Shown: piece by piece, positions 29,235 to 42,170 of the stretch
Layout of the letters: each line of letters starts with the position of its first letter
How positions within the stretch are numbered: position 1 is the first letter of the stretch
Source: Closterium sp. Naga37s-1
Taxonomy: Eukaryota > Streptophyta > Zygnematophyceae > Desmidiales > Closteriaceae
NCBI GenBank assembly: GCA_947471745.1
Contig: CANJKZ010000179.1
Coordinates: forward strand, 372,001-436,000
DNA length: 64,000 bases
Direction of reading: 5' to 3'
Program-made: the position numbers and the translations under genes
The notes under the pieces: generated by a model
Seen by the model: only the letters and a program-made list of their open reading frames with translations
The model's database searches: none
Told to the model about the DNA's origin: nothing

Positions 29235-32200
29235 GAGCGCCCGAACTCTGCCTGGTTCGTCCATTATAGGTGCGCATACTGCCCCGACTGCCCAACGCAT
29301 CACTTTGACTGGTCCACTGCATTGGATGCCCCTTTTTTTTTGCTATTCCTCTAGATTAGACCGTTTTCCACACCCACAACAAGTGGCTCCATTTCGTTCC
29401 ATGTCGTTTGCAAGATTTGAGCGCCCGAACTCTGCCTGGTTCGCCCATTATAGGTGCGCATACTGCCCCGACTGCCCAACGCATCACTTTGACTGGTCCA
29501 CCACATTGGATGCCCCATTTTTTTCACTAGTCCTCTAGATTATACGGTTTTCCACACCCACAACAAATGGCTCCATTTTGTTCCATGTCGTTTGCAAGAT
29601 TTGAGCGCCCGAAATCTGCCTGGTTCGCCCATTATAGGTGCGCATACTGCCCCGACTGCCCAACGCATCACTTTGACTGGTCCACTGCATTGGATGCCCC
29701 ATTTTTTTTGCTAGTCCTCTAGATTAGACCGTTTTCCACACCCACAACAAGTGGCTCCATTTCGTTCCATGTCGTTTGCAAGATTTGAGCGCCCGAACTC
29801 TATGTAGTACGCCCATTATAGGTGCGCATACTGCCCCGACTGCCCAACGCATCACTTTGACTGGTCCACTGCATTGGATGCCCCTTTTTTTTTGCTAGTC
29901 CTCTAGATTAGACCGTTTTCCACACCCACAACAAGTGGCTCCATTTCGTTCCATGTCGTTTGCAAGATTTGAGCGCCCGAACTCTGCGTGGTTCGCCCAT
30001 TATAGGTGCGCATACTGCCCCGACTGCCCAACGCATCACTTTGACTGGTCCAATGCATTGGATGCCCCTTTTTTTTTGCTAGTCCTCTAGATTATACCAT
30101 TTTCCACACCCACAACAAGTGGCTCCATTTTGTTCCATGTCGTTTGCAAGATTTGAGCGCCCGAACTCTGCCTGGTTCGCCCATTATAGGTGCGCATACT
30201 GCCCCGACTGCCCAACGCATCACTTGGACTGGTCCACTGCATTGCATGCCCCTTTTGTTTTGCTAGTCCTCTAGATTATACCATTTTCCACACCCACAAC
30301 AAGTGGCTCCATTTTGTTCCATGTCGTTTGCAAGATTTGAGCGCCCGAACTCTGCCTGGTTCGCCCATTATAGGTGCGCATACTGCCCCGACTGCCCAAC
30401 GCATCACTTGGACTGGTCCACTGCATTGCATGCCCCTTTTGTTTTGCTAGTCCTCTAGATTATACCATTTTCCACACCCACAACAAGTGGCTCCATTTTG
30501 TTCCATGTCATTTGCAAGATTTGAGCGCCCGAACTCTCCCTGGTTCGCCCATTATAGGTGCGCATACTGCCCCGACTGCCCAACGCAACACTTTGACTGG
30601 TCCACTGCATTGGATGCCCCCTTTTTTTTGCTAGTCCTCTAGATTAGACCATTTTACACAACCACAACAAGTGGCTCCATTTTGGTCCATGTCGTTTGCA
30701 AGAGCGCCCGAGCTCTGCCTGGTTCGCCCATTATAGGTGCGCATACTGCCCCGACTGCCCAACGCATCACTTTGACTGGTCCACTGCATTGGATGCCCCT
30801 TTTTTTTTGCTAGTCCTCCAGATTAGACCGTTTTCCACACCCACAACAAGTGGCTCCATTTCGTTCCATGTCGTTTGCAAGATTTGAGCGCCCGAACTCT
30901 GTGTGGTACGCCCATTATAGGTGCGCATACTGCCCCGACTGCCCAATGCATCACTTTGACTGGTCCACTGCATTGGATGCCCCATTTTTTTCACTAGTCC
31001 TCTAGATTAGAACATATTTGACACCCACAACAAGTGGCTCCATTTCATTCCATGTCGTTTGCAAGATTTGAGCGGCCGAACTCTGCCTGGTTCGCCCATT
31101 AGAGGTGCGCATACTGCCCCGACTGCCCAACGCATCACTTTGACTGGTCCACTGCATTAGATGCCCCTTTTTTTTCACTAGTCCTCTAGATTAGACCATT
31201 TTACACACCCACATTAAGTGGCTCGATTTCATTCCATGTCGTTTGCAAGATTTGAGCGCCCGAACTCTGCCTGGTTTGCCCATTATAGGTGCGCATACTG
31301 CCCCGACTGCCCAACGCATCACTTTGACTGGTCCACTGCATTGGATGCCCCTTTTGTTTTGCTAGTCCTCTAGATTATACCATTTCCACACCCACAACAA
31401 GTGGCTCGATTTTGTTCTATGTCGTTTGCAAGATTTGAGCGCCCGAACTCTGCCTGGTTCGCCCATTATAGGTGCGCATACTGCCCCGACTGCCCAACGC
31501 ATCACTTTGACTGATCCACTGCATTGGATGCCCCTTTTTTTTGCTATTCCTCTAGATTATACCATTTTCCACACCCACAACAAGTGGCTCCATTTTGTTC
31601 CATGTCGTTTGCAAGATTTGAGCGCCCGAACTCTGCCTGGTTCGCCCATTATAGGTGCGCATACTGCCCCGACTGCCCAACGCATCACTTGGACTGGTCC
31701 ACTGCATTGCATGCCCCTTTTGTTTTGCTAGTCCTCTAGATTATACCATTTTCCACACCCACAACAAGTGGCTCCATTTTGTTCCATGTCGTTTGCAAGA
31801 TTTGAGCGCCCGAACTCTCCCTGGTTCGCCCATTATAGGTGCGCATACTGCCCCGACTGCCCAACGCAACACTTTGACTGGTCCACTGCATTGGATGCCC
31901 CCTTTTTTTTGCTAGTCCTCTAGATTAGACCATTTTACACAACCACAACAAGTGGCTCCATTTTGGTCCATGTCGTTTGCAAGAGCGCCCGAGCTCTGCC
32001 TGGTTCGCCCATTATAGGTGCGCATACTGCCCCGACTGCCCAACGCATCACTTTGACTGGTCCAATGCATTGGATGCCCCATTTTTTTCACTAGTCCTCT
32101 AGATTAGACCATTTTCGACACTCACAACAAGTGGCTCCATTTCATTCCATGTCGTTTGCAAGATTTGAGCGCCCGAACTCTGCCTGGTTCGCCCATTATA

Positions 32201-35200
32201 GGTGCGCATACTGCCCCGACTGCCCAACGCATCACTTTGACTGGTCCACTGCATTGGATGCCCCTTTTTTTTTGCTAGTCATCTAGATTAGACCGTTTTC
32301 CACACCCACAACAAGTGGCTCCATTTCGTTCCATGTCGTTTGCAAGATTTGAGCGCCCGAACTCTGCCTGGTTCGCCCATTATAGGTGCGCATACTGCCC
32401 CGACTGCCAAACGCATCACTTTGACTGGTCCACTGCATTGGATGCCCCTTTTTTTGGCTAGTCCTCTAGATTATACCATTTTACACACCCACAACAAGTG
32501 GCTCCATTTTGTTCCATGTCGTTTGCAAGATTTGAGTGCCCGAACTCTGCCTGGTTAACCCATTATAGGTGCGCATACTGCCCCGACTGCCCAACGCATC
32601 ACTTTGACTGGTCCACTGCATTGGATGCCCCTCTTTTTTTGCTAGTCCTCTAGATTATACCATTTTCCACACCCACAACAAGTGGCTCCATGTTGTTCCA
32701 TGTCGTTTGCAAGATTTGAGCGCCCGAACTCTGCCTGGTTCGCCCATTATAGGTGCGCATACTGTCCCGACTGCCCAACGCATCACTTTGACTGGTCCAC
32801 TGCATTGGATGCCCCTTTTTTTTTTGTTATTCCTCCAGATTAGACCGTTTTCCACACCCACAACAAGTGGCTCCATTTCGTTCCATGTCGTTTGCAAGAT
32901 TTGAGCGCCCGAACTCTGTGTGGTACGCCCATTATAGGTACGCATACTGCCCCGACTGCCCAATGCATCACTTTGACTGGTCCACTGCATTGGATGCCCC
33001 ATTTTTTTCACTAGTCCTCTATTAGACCATTTTCGACACCCACAACAAGTGGCTCCATTTCATTCCATGTCGTTTGCAAGATTTGAGCGCCCGAACTCTG
33101 CCTGGTTCGCCCATTAGAGGTGCGCATACTGCCCGACTGCCCAACGCATCACTTTGACTGGTCCACTGCATTGGATGCCCCCTTTTTTTTGCTAGTCCTC
33201 TAGATTAGACCATTTTCCACACCCACAACAAGTGGCTCCATTTCATTCCATGTCGTTTGCAAGATTTGAGCGCCCGAACTCTGCCTGGTTCGCCCATTAG
33301 AGGTGCGCATACTGCCCGACTGCCCAACGCATCACTTTGACTGGTCCACTGCATTGGACGCCCCTTTTTTTTACTAGTCCTCTAGATTAGACCGTTTTCC
33401 ACACCCACAACAAGTGGCTCCATTTTGTTCCATGTCGTTTGCAAGATTTGAGCGCCCGAACTCTGCCTGGTTCGCCCATTATAGGTGCGCATACTGCCCC
33501 GACTGCCCAACGCATCACTTTGACTGGTCCACTGCATTGGACGCCCCTTTTTTTTACTAGTCCTCTAGATTAGACCGTTTTCCACACCCACAACAAGTGG
33601 CTCCATTTCGTTCCATGTCGTTTGCAAGATTTGAGCGCCCGAACTCTGCCTGGTTCGCCCATTATAGGTGCGCATACTGCCCCGACTGCCCAACGCATCA
33701 CTTTGACTGGTCCACTGCATTGGATGCCCCCTTTTTTTTGCTAGTCCTCTAGATTATACCATTTTCCACACCCACAACAAGTGGCTCCATTTCGTTCCAT
33801 GTCGTTTGCAAGATTTGAGCGCCCGAACTCTGCCTGGTTCGCCCATTATAGGTGCGCATACTGTCCCGACTGCCCAACGCATCACTTTGACTGGTCCACT
33901 GCATTGGATGCCCCTTTTTTTTTGTTAGTCTTCTAGATTAGACCGTTTTCCACACCCACAAAAAGTGGCTCCATTTCGTTCCATGTCGTTTGCAAGATTT
34001 GAGCGCCCGAACTCTGTGTGGTACGCCCATTATAGGTACGCATACAGCCCCGACTGCCCAACGCATCACTTTGACTGGTCCACTGCATTGGATGCCCCAT
34101 TTTTTTCACTAGTCCTCGAGATTAGACCATTTTCGACACTCACAACAAGTGGCTCCATTTCATTCCATGTCGTTTGCAAGATTTGAGCGCCCGAACTCTG
34201 CCTGGTTCGCCCATTATAGGTGTGCATACTGCCCCGACTGCCCAACGCATCACTTTGACTGGTCCACTGCATTGGATGCCCCTTTTTTTTCACTAGTCCT
34301 CTAGATTAGACCGTTTTCCACATCCACAACAAGTGGCTCCATTTCGTTCCATGTCGTTTGCAAGATTTGAGCGCCCGAACTCTGCCTGGTTCGCCCATTA
34401 TAGGTGCGCATACTGCCCCGACTCCCCAACGCATCACTTTGACTGGTCCACTGCATTGGACGCCCCTTTTTTTTGCTAGTCCTCTAGATTAGACCGTTTT
34501 CCACACCCACAACAAGTGGCTCCATTTCGTTCCATGTCGTTTGCAAGATTTGAGCGCCCGAACTCTGCCTGGTTCGCCAATTATAGGTGCGCATACTGCC
34601 CCGACTGCCCAACGCATCACTCTGACTGGTCCACTGCGTTGGACGCCCCTTTTTTTTGCTAGTCCTCTAGATTACACCGTTTTCCACACCCACAACAAGT
34701 GGCTCCATTTCGTTCCATGTCGTTTGCAAGATTTGAGCGCCCGAACTCTGTGCAGCCCCGACTGCCCAACGCATCACTTTGACTGGTCCACTGCATTGGA
34801 TGCCCCATTTTTTTCACTAGTCCTCTAGATTAGACCGTTTTCCACACCCACAACAAGTGGCTCCATTTCGTTCCATGTCGTTTGCAAGATTTGAGCGCCC
34901 GAACTCTGCCTGGTTCGCCCATTATAGGTGCGCATACTGCCCCGACTGCCCAACGCATCACTCTGACTGGTCCACTGCATTGGACGCCCCTTTTTTTTGC
35001 TAGTCCTCTAGATTAGAACGTTTTCCACACCCACAACAAGTGGCTCCATTTCGTTCCATGTCGTTTGCAAGATTTGAGCGCCCGAACTCTGCCTGGTTCG
35101 CCCATTATAGGTGCGCATACTGCCCCGACTGCCCAACGCATCACTCTGACTGGTCCACTGCATTGGACGCCCCTTTTTTTTGCTAGTCCTCTAGATTAGA

Positions 35201-37263
35201 ACGTTTTCCACACCCACAACAAGTGGCTCCATTTCGTTCCATGTCGTTTGCAAGATTTGAGCGCCCGAACTCTGCCTGGTTCGCCCATTAGAGGTGCGCA
35301 TACTGCCCCGACTGCCCAACGCATCACTCTGACTGGTCCACTGCATTGGACGCCCCTTTTTTTTGCTAGTCCTCTAGATTAGACCGTTTTCCACACCCAC
35401 AACAAGTGGCTCCATTTCGTTCCATGTCGTTTGCAAGATTTGAGCGCCCGAACTCTGCCTGGTACGCCCATTAGAGGTACGCATACTGTTCCGACTGCCC
35501 AACGCATCACTTTGACTGGTCCACTGCGTTGGATGCCCCATTTTTTTCACTAGTCCTCTAGATTAGACCGTTTTCGACACCCACAACAAGTGGCTCCATT
35601 TCATTCCATGTCGTTTGCAAGATTTGAGCGCCCGAACTCTGTGTGGTACGCCCATTAGAGGTGCGCATACTGCCCCGACTGCCCAACGCATCACTTTGAC
35701 TGGTCCACTGCATTGGATGCCCCTTTTTTTTTGTTAGTCCTCTAGATTAGACCGTTTTCGACACCCACAACAAGTGGCTCCATTTCGTTCCATGTCGTTT
35801 GCAAGATTTGAGCGCCCGAACTCTGCCTGGTTCGCCCATTAGAGGTGCGCATACTGCCACGACTGCCCAACGCATCACTTTGACTGGTCCACTGCATTGG
35901 ATGCCCCCTTTTTTTGCTAGTCCTCTAGATTAGACCGTTTTCCACACCCACAACAAGTGGCTCCATTTCGTTCCATGTCGTTTGCAAGATTTGAGCGCCC
36001 GAACTCTGCCTGGTTCGCCCATTATAGGTGCGCATACTGCCCCGACTGCCCAACGCATCACTCTGACTGGTCCACTGCATTGGACGCCCCTTTTTTTTGC
36101 TAGTCCTCTAGATTACACCGTTTTCCACACCCACAACAAGTGGATCCATTTCGTTCCATGTCGTTTGCAAGATTTGAGCGCCCGAACTCTGCCTGGTTCG
36201 CCCATTATAGGTGCGCATACTGCCCCGACTGCCCAACGCATCACTCTGACTGGTCCACTGCATTGGACGCCCCTTTTTTTTGCTAGTCCTCTAGATTACA
36301 CCGTTTTCCACACCCACAACAAGTGGATCCATTTCGTTCCATGTCGTTTGCAAGATTTGAGCGCCCGAACTCTGCCTGGTTCGCCCATTATAGGTGCGCA
36401 TACTGCCCCGACTGCCCAACGCATCACTTTGACTGGTCCACTGCATTGGACGCCCCTTTTTTTTGCTAGTCCTCTAGATTAGAACGTTTTCCACACCCAC
36501 AACAAGTGGCTCCATTTCGTTCCATGTCGTTTGCAAGATTTGAGCGCCCGAACTCTGCGTGGTTCGCCCATTATAGGTGCGCATACTGCCCCGACTGCCC
36601 AACGCATCACTCTGACTGGTCCACTGCATTGGACGCCCCTTTTTTTTGCTATTCCTCTAGATTAGAACGTTTTCCACACCCACAACAAGTGGCTCCATTT
36701 CGTTCCATGTCGTTTGCAAGATTTGAGCGCCCGAACTCTGCCTGGTTCGCCCATTATAGGTGCGCATACTGCCCCGACTGCCCAACGCATCACTCTGACT
36801 GGTCCACTGCATTGTACGCCCCTTTTTTTTGCTAGTCCTCTAGATTAGACCGTTTTCCACACCCACAACAAGTGGCTCCATTTCGTTCCATGTCGTTTGC
36901 AAGATTTGAGCGCCCGAACTCTGCCTGGTACGCCCATTATAGGTACGCATACAGTTCCGACTGCCCAACGCATCACTTTGACTGGTCCACTGCGTTGGAT
37001 GCCCCATTTTTTTCACTAGTCCTCTAGATTAGACCGTTTTCCACACCCACAACAAGTGGCTCCATTTCATTCCATGTCGTTTGCAAGATTTGAGCGCCCG
37101 AACTCTGCCTGGTACGCCCATTAGAGGTGCGCATACTGCCCCGACTGCCCAACGCATCACTTTGACTGGTCCACTGCATTGGACGCCCCTTTTTTTTGCT
37201 AGTCCTCTAGATTAGACCGTTTTCCACACCCACAACAAGTGGCTCCATTTCATTCCATGTCGT

Positions 37264-39832
37264 TTGCAAGATTTGAGCGCCCGAACTCTGCCTGGTTCGC
37301 CCATTATAGGTGCGCATACTGCCCCGACTGCCCAACGCATCACTTTGACTGGTCCACTGCATTGGATGCCCCCTTTTTTTGCTAGTCCTCTAGATTATAC
37401 CATTTTCCACACCCACAACAAGTGGCTCCATTTCGTTCCATGTCGTTTGCAAGATTTGAGCGCCCGAACTCTGCCTGGTTCGCCCATTATAGGTGCGCAT
37501 ACTGCCCCGACTGCCCAACGCATCACTTTGACTGGTCCACTGCATTGGATGCCCCCTTTTTTTGCTAGTCCTCTAGATTATACCGTTTTCCACACCCACA
37601 ACAAGTGGCTCCATTTCGTTCCATGTCGTTTGCAAGATTTGAGCGCCCGAACTCTGCCTGGTTCGCCCATTATAGGTGCGCATACTGTCCCGACTGCCCA
37701 ACGCATCACTTTGACTGGTCCACTGCATTGGATGCCCCTTTTTTTTTGTTAGTCATCTAGAATAGACCGTTTAACACACCCACAACAAGTGGCTCCATTT
37801 CGTTCCATGTCGTTTGCAAGATTTGAGCGCCCGAACTCTGTGTGGTACGCCCATTATAGGTACGCATACAGTTCCGACTGCCCAACGCATCACTTTGACT
37901 GGTCCACTGCATTGGATGCCCCATTTTTTTCACTAGTGCTCTAGATTAGACCATTTTCGACACCCACAACAAGTGGCTCCATTTCATTCCATGTCGTTTG
38001 CAAGATTTGAGCGCCCGAACTCTGCCTGGTACGCCCATTAGAGGTGCGCATACTGCCCCGACTGCCCAACGCATCACTTTGACTGGTCCACTGCATTGGA
38101 TGCCCCTTTTTTTTTGCTAGTCCTCTATATTAGACCGTTTTCCACACCCACAACAAGTGGCTCCATTTCATTCCATGTCGTTTGCAAGATTTGAGCGCCC
38201 GAACTCTGCCTGGTTCGCCCATTATAGGTGCGCATACTGCCCCGACTGCCCAACGCATCACTTTGACTGGTCCACTGCATTGGATGCCCCCTTTTTTTGC
38301 TATTTCTCTAGATTATACCATTTTCCACACCCACAACAAGTGGCTCCATTTCGTTCCATGTCGTTTGCAAGATTTGAGCGCCCGAACTCTGCCTGGTTCG
38401 CCCATTATAGGTGCGCATACTGTCCCAACTGCCCAACGCATCACTTTGACTGGTCCACTGCATTGGATGCCCCTTTTTTTTTGTTATTCCTCTAGATTAG
38501 ACCGTTTTCCACACCCACAACAAGTGGCTCCATTTCGTTCCATGTCGTTTGCAAGATTTGAGCGCCCGAACTCTGTGTGGTACGCCCATTATAGGTACGC
38601 ATACAGCCCCGACTGCCCAACGCATCACTTTGACTGGTCCACTGCATTGGATGCCCCATTTTTTTCACTAGTCCTCGAGATAAGACCATTTTCGACACTC
38701 ACAACAAGTGGCTCCATTTCATTCCATGTCGTTTGCAAGATTTGAGCGCCCGAACACTGCCTGGTTCGCCCATTATAGGTGCGCATACTGCCCCGACTGC
38801 CCAACGCATCACTTTGACTGGTCCACTGCATTGGATGCCCCTTTTTTTTCACTAGTCCTCTAGATTAGACCATTTTCCACACCCACAACAAGTGGCTCCA
38901 TTTCATTCCATGTCGTTTGCAAGATTTGAGCGCCCGAACTCTGCCTGGTTCGCCCATTATAGGTGCGCATACTGCCCCGACTGCCCAACGCATCACTTTG
39001 ACTGGTCCACTGCATTGGATGCCCCTTTTGTTTTGCTTGTCCTCTAGATTATACCATTTTCCACACCCACAACAAGTGGCTCCATTTCGTTCCATGTCGT
39101 TTGCAAGATTTGAGCGTCCGAACTCTGCCTGGTTCGCCCATTATAGGTGCGCATACTGCCCCGACTGCCCAACGCATCACTCTGACTGGTCCACTGCATT
39201 GGACGCCCCTTTTTTTTGCTATTCCTCTAGATTAGACCGTTTTCCACACCCACAACAAGTGGCTCCATTTCGTTCCATGTCGTTTGCAAGATTTGAGCGT
39301 CCGAACTCTGCCTGGTTCGCCCATTATAGGTGCGCATACTGCCCCGACTGCCCAACGCATCACTCTGACTGGTCCACTGCATTGGACGCCCCTTTTTTTT
39401 GCTATTCCTCTAGATTAGACCGTTTTCCACACCCACAACAAGTGGCTCCATTTCGTTCCATGTCGTTTGCAAGATTTGAGCGCCCGAACTCTGCCTGGTT
39501 CGCCCATTATAGGTGCGCATACTGCCCCGACTGCCCAACGCATCACTCTGACTGGTCCACTGCATTGGACGCCCCTTTTTTTTGCTATTCCTCTAGATTA
39601 GACCGTTTTCCACACCCACAACAAGTGGCTCCATTTCGTTCCATGTCGTTTGCAAGATTTGAGCGCCCGAACTCTGCCTGGTTCGCCCATTATAGGTGCG
39701 CATACTGCCCCGACTGCCCAACGCATCACTCTGACTGGTCCACTGCATTGGACGCCCCTTTTTTTTGCTATTCCTCTAGATTAGACCGTTTTCCACACCC
39801 ACAACAAGTGGCTCCATTTCGTTCCATGTCGT
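37264..39832 (+). repeat. higher-order repeat unit, copy 1 (2,569 bp, 14 monomers)
   Basis: The pattern of monomer variants here recurs at a shift of exactly 2,569 bp (37264/39833, 38157/40726, 38492/41061, 38917/41486), while neighbouring monomers within the unit differ from each other far more. Only scattered differences between copies were seen, such as G/A near 37605/40174. Confidence 0.9.
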
Positions 39833-42170
39833 TTGCAAGATTTGAGCGCCCGAACTCTGCCTGGTTCGCCCATTATAGGTGCGCATACTGCCCCGACTGC
39901 CCAACGCATCACTTTGACTGGTCCACTGCATTGGATGCCCCCTTTTTTTGCTAGTCCTCTAGATTATACCATTTTCCACACCCACAACAAGTGGCTCCAT
40001 TTCGTTCCATGTCGTTTGCAAGATTTGAGCGCCCGAACTCTGCCTGGTTCGCCCATTATAGGTGCGCATACTGCCCCGACTGCCCAACGCATCACTTTGA
40101 CTGGTCCACTGCATTGGATGCCCCCTTTTTTTGCTAGTCCTCTAGATTATACCGTTTTCCACACCCACAACAAATGGCTCCATTTCGTTCCATGTCGTTT
40201 GCAAGATTTGAGCGCCCGAACTCTGCCTGGTTCGCCCATTATAGGTGCGCATACTGTCCCGACTGCCCAACGCATCACTTTGACTGGTCCACTGCATTGG
40301 ATGCCCCTTTTTTTTTGTTAGTCATCTAGAATAGACCGTTTAACACACCCACAACAAGTGGCTCCATTTCGTTCCATGTCGTTTGCAAGATTTGAGCGCC
40401 CGAACTCTGTGTGGTACGCCCATTATAGGTACGCATACAGTTCCGACTGCCCAACGCATCACTTTGACTGGTCCACTGCATTGGATGCCCCATTTTTTTC
40501 ACTAGTGCTCTAGATTAGACCATTTTCGACACCCACAACAAGTGGCTCCATTTCATTCCATGTCGTTTGCAAGATTTGAGCGCCCGAACTCTGCCTGGTA
40601 CGCCCATTAGAGGTGCGCATACTGCCCCGACTGCCCAACGCATCACTTTGACTGGTCCACTGCATTGGATGCCCCTTTTTTTTTGCTAGTCCTCTATATT
40701 AGACCGTTTTCCACACCCACAAAAAGTGGCTCCATTTCATTCCATGTCGTTTGCAAGATTTGAGCGCCCGAACTCTGCCTGGTTCGCCCATTATAGGTGC
40801 GCATACTGCCCCGACTGCCCAACGCATCACTTTGACTGGTCCACTGCATTGGATGCCCCCTTTTTTTGCTATTTCTCTAGATTATACCATTTTCCACACC
40901 CACAACAAGTGGCTCCATTTCGTTCCATGTCGTTTGCAAGATTTGAGCGCCCGAACTCTGCCTGGTTCGCCCATTATAGGTGCGCATACTGTCCCAACTG
41001 CCCAACGCATCACTTTGACTGGTCCACTGCATTGGATGCCCCTTTTTTTTTGTTATTCCTCTAGATTAGACCGTTTTCCACACCCACAACAAGTGGCTCC
41101 ATTTCGTTCCATGTCGTTTGCAAGATTTGAGCGCCCGAACTCTGTGTGGTACGCCCATTATAGGTACGCATACAGCCCCGACTGCCCAACGCATCACTTT
41201 GACTGGTCCACTGCATTGGATGCCCCATTTTTTTCACTAGTCCTCGAGATAAGACCATTTTCGACACTCACAACAAGTGGCTCCATTTCATTCCATGTCG
41301 TTTGCAAGATTTGAGCGCCCGAACACTGCCTGGTTCGCCCATTATAGGTGCGCATACTGCCCCGACTGCCCAACGCATCACTTTGACTGGTCCACTGCAT
41401 TGGATGCCCCTTTTTTTTCACTAGTCCTCTAGATTAGACCATTTTCCACACCCACAACAAGTGGCTCCATTTCATTCCATGTCGTTTGCAAGATTTGAGC
41501 GCCCGAACTCTGCCTGGTTCGCCCATTATAGGTGCGCATACTGCCCCGACTGCCCAACGCATCACTTTGACTGGTCCACTGCATTGGATGCCCCTTTTGT
41601 TTTGCTTGTCCTCTAGATTATACCATTTTCCACACCCACAACAAGTGGCTCCATTTCGTTCCATGTCGTTTGCAAGATTTGAGCGTCCGAACTCTGCCTG
41701 GTTCGCCCATTATAGGTGCGCATACTGCCCCGACTGCCCAACGCATCACTCTGACTGGTCCACTGCATTGGACGCCCCTTTTTTTTGCTATTCCTCTAGA
41801 TTAGACCGTTTTCCACACCCACAACAAGTGGCTCCATTTCGTTCCATGTCGTTTGCAAGATTTGAGCGTCCGAACTCTGCCTGGTTCGCCCATTATAGGT
41901 GCGCATACTGCCCCGACTGCCCAACGCATCACTCTGACTGGTCCACTGCATTGGACGCCCCTTTTTTTTGCTATTCCTCTAGATTAGACCGTTTTCCACA
42001 CCCACAACAAGTGGCTCCATTTCGTTCCATGTCGTTTGCAAGATTTGAGCGCCCGAACTCTGCCTGGTTCGCCCATTATAGGTGCGCATACTGCCCCGAC
42101 TGCCCAACGCATCACTCTGACTGGTCCACTGCATTGGACGCCCCTTTTTTTTGCTATTCCTCTAGATTAG
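39833..42170 (+). repeat. higher-order repeat unit, copy 2
   Basis: Near-identical to 37264 onward but with one monomer fewer towards its end: three instead of four monomers with the TTTTTTTTGCTATTCCTCTA variant before the closing monomer. The marker monomer with CCCCTTTTGTTTTGCTTGTCC-like spacing occurs here near 41590, and also near 39025, 42515, 43975, 46910 and 49660. Confidence 0.88.

Noticed and set aside
29380..29420. CENP-B-box-like motif in the satellite (TTTCGTTCCATGTCGTT)
   Set aside because: It matches the first part of the consensus, but the essential CGGG part does not fit (three mismatches).
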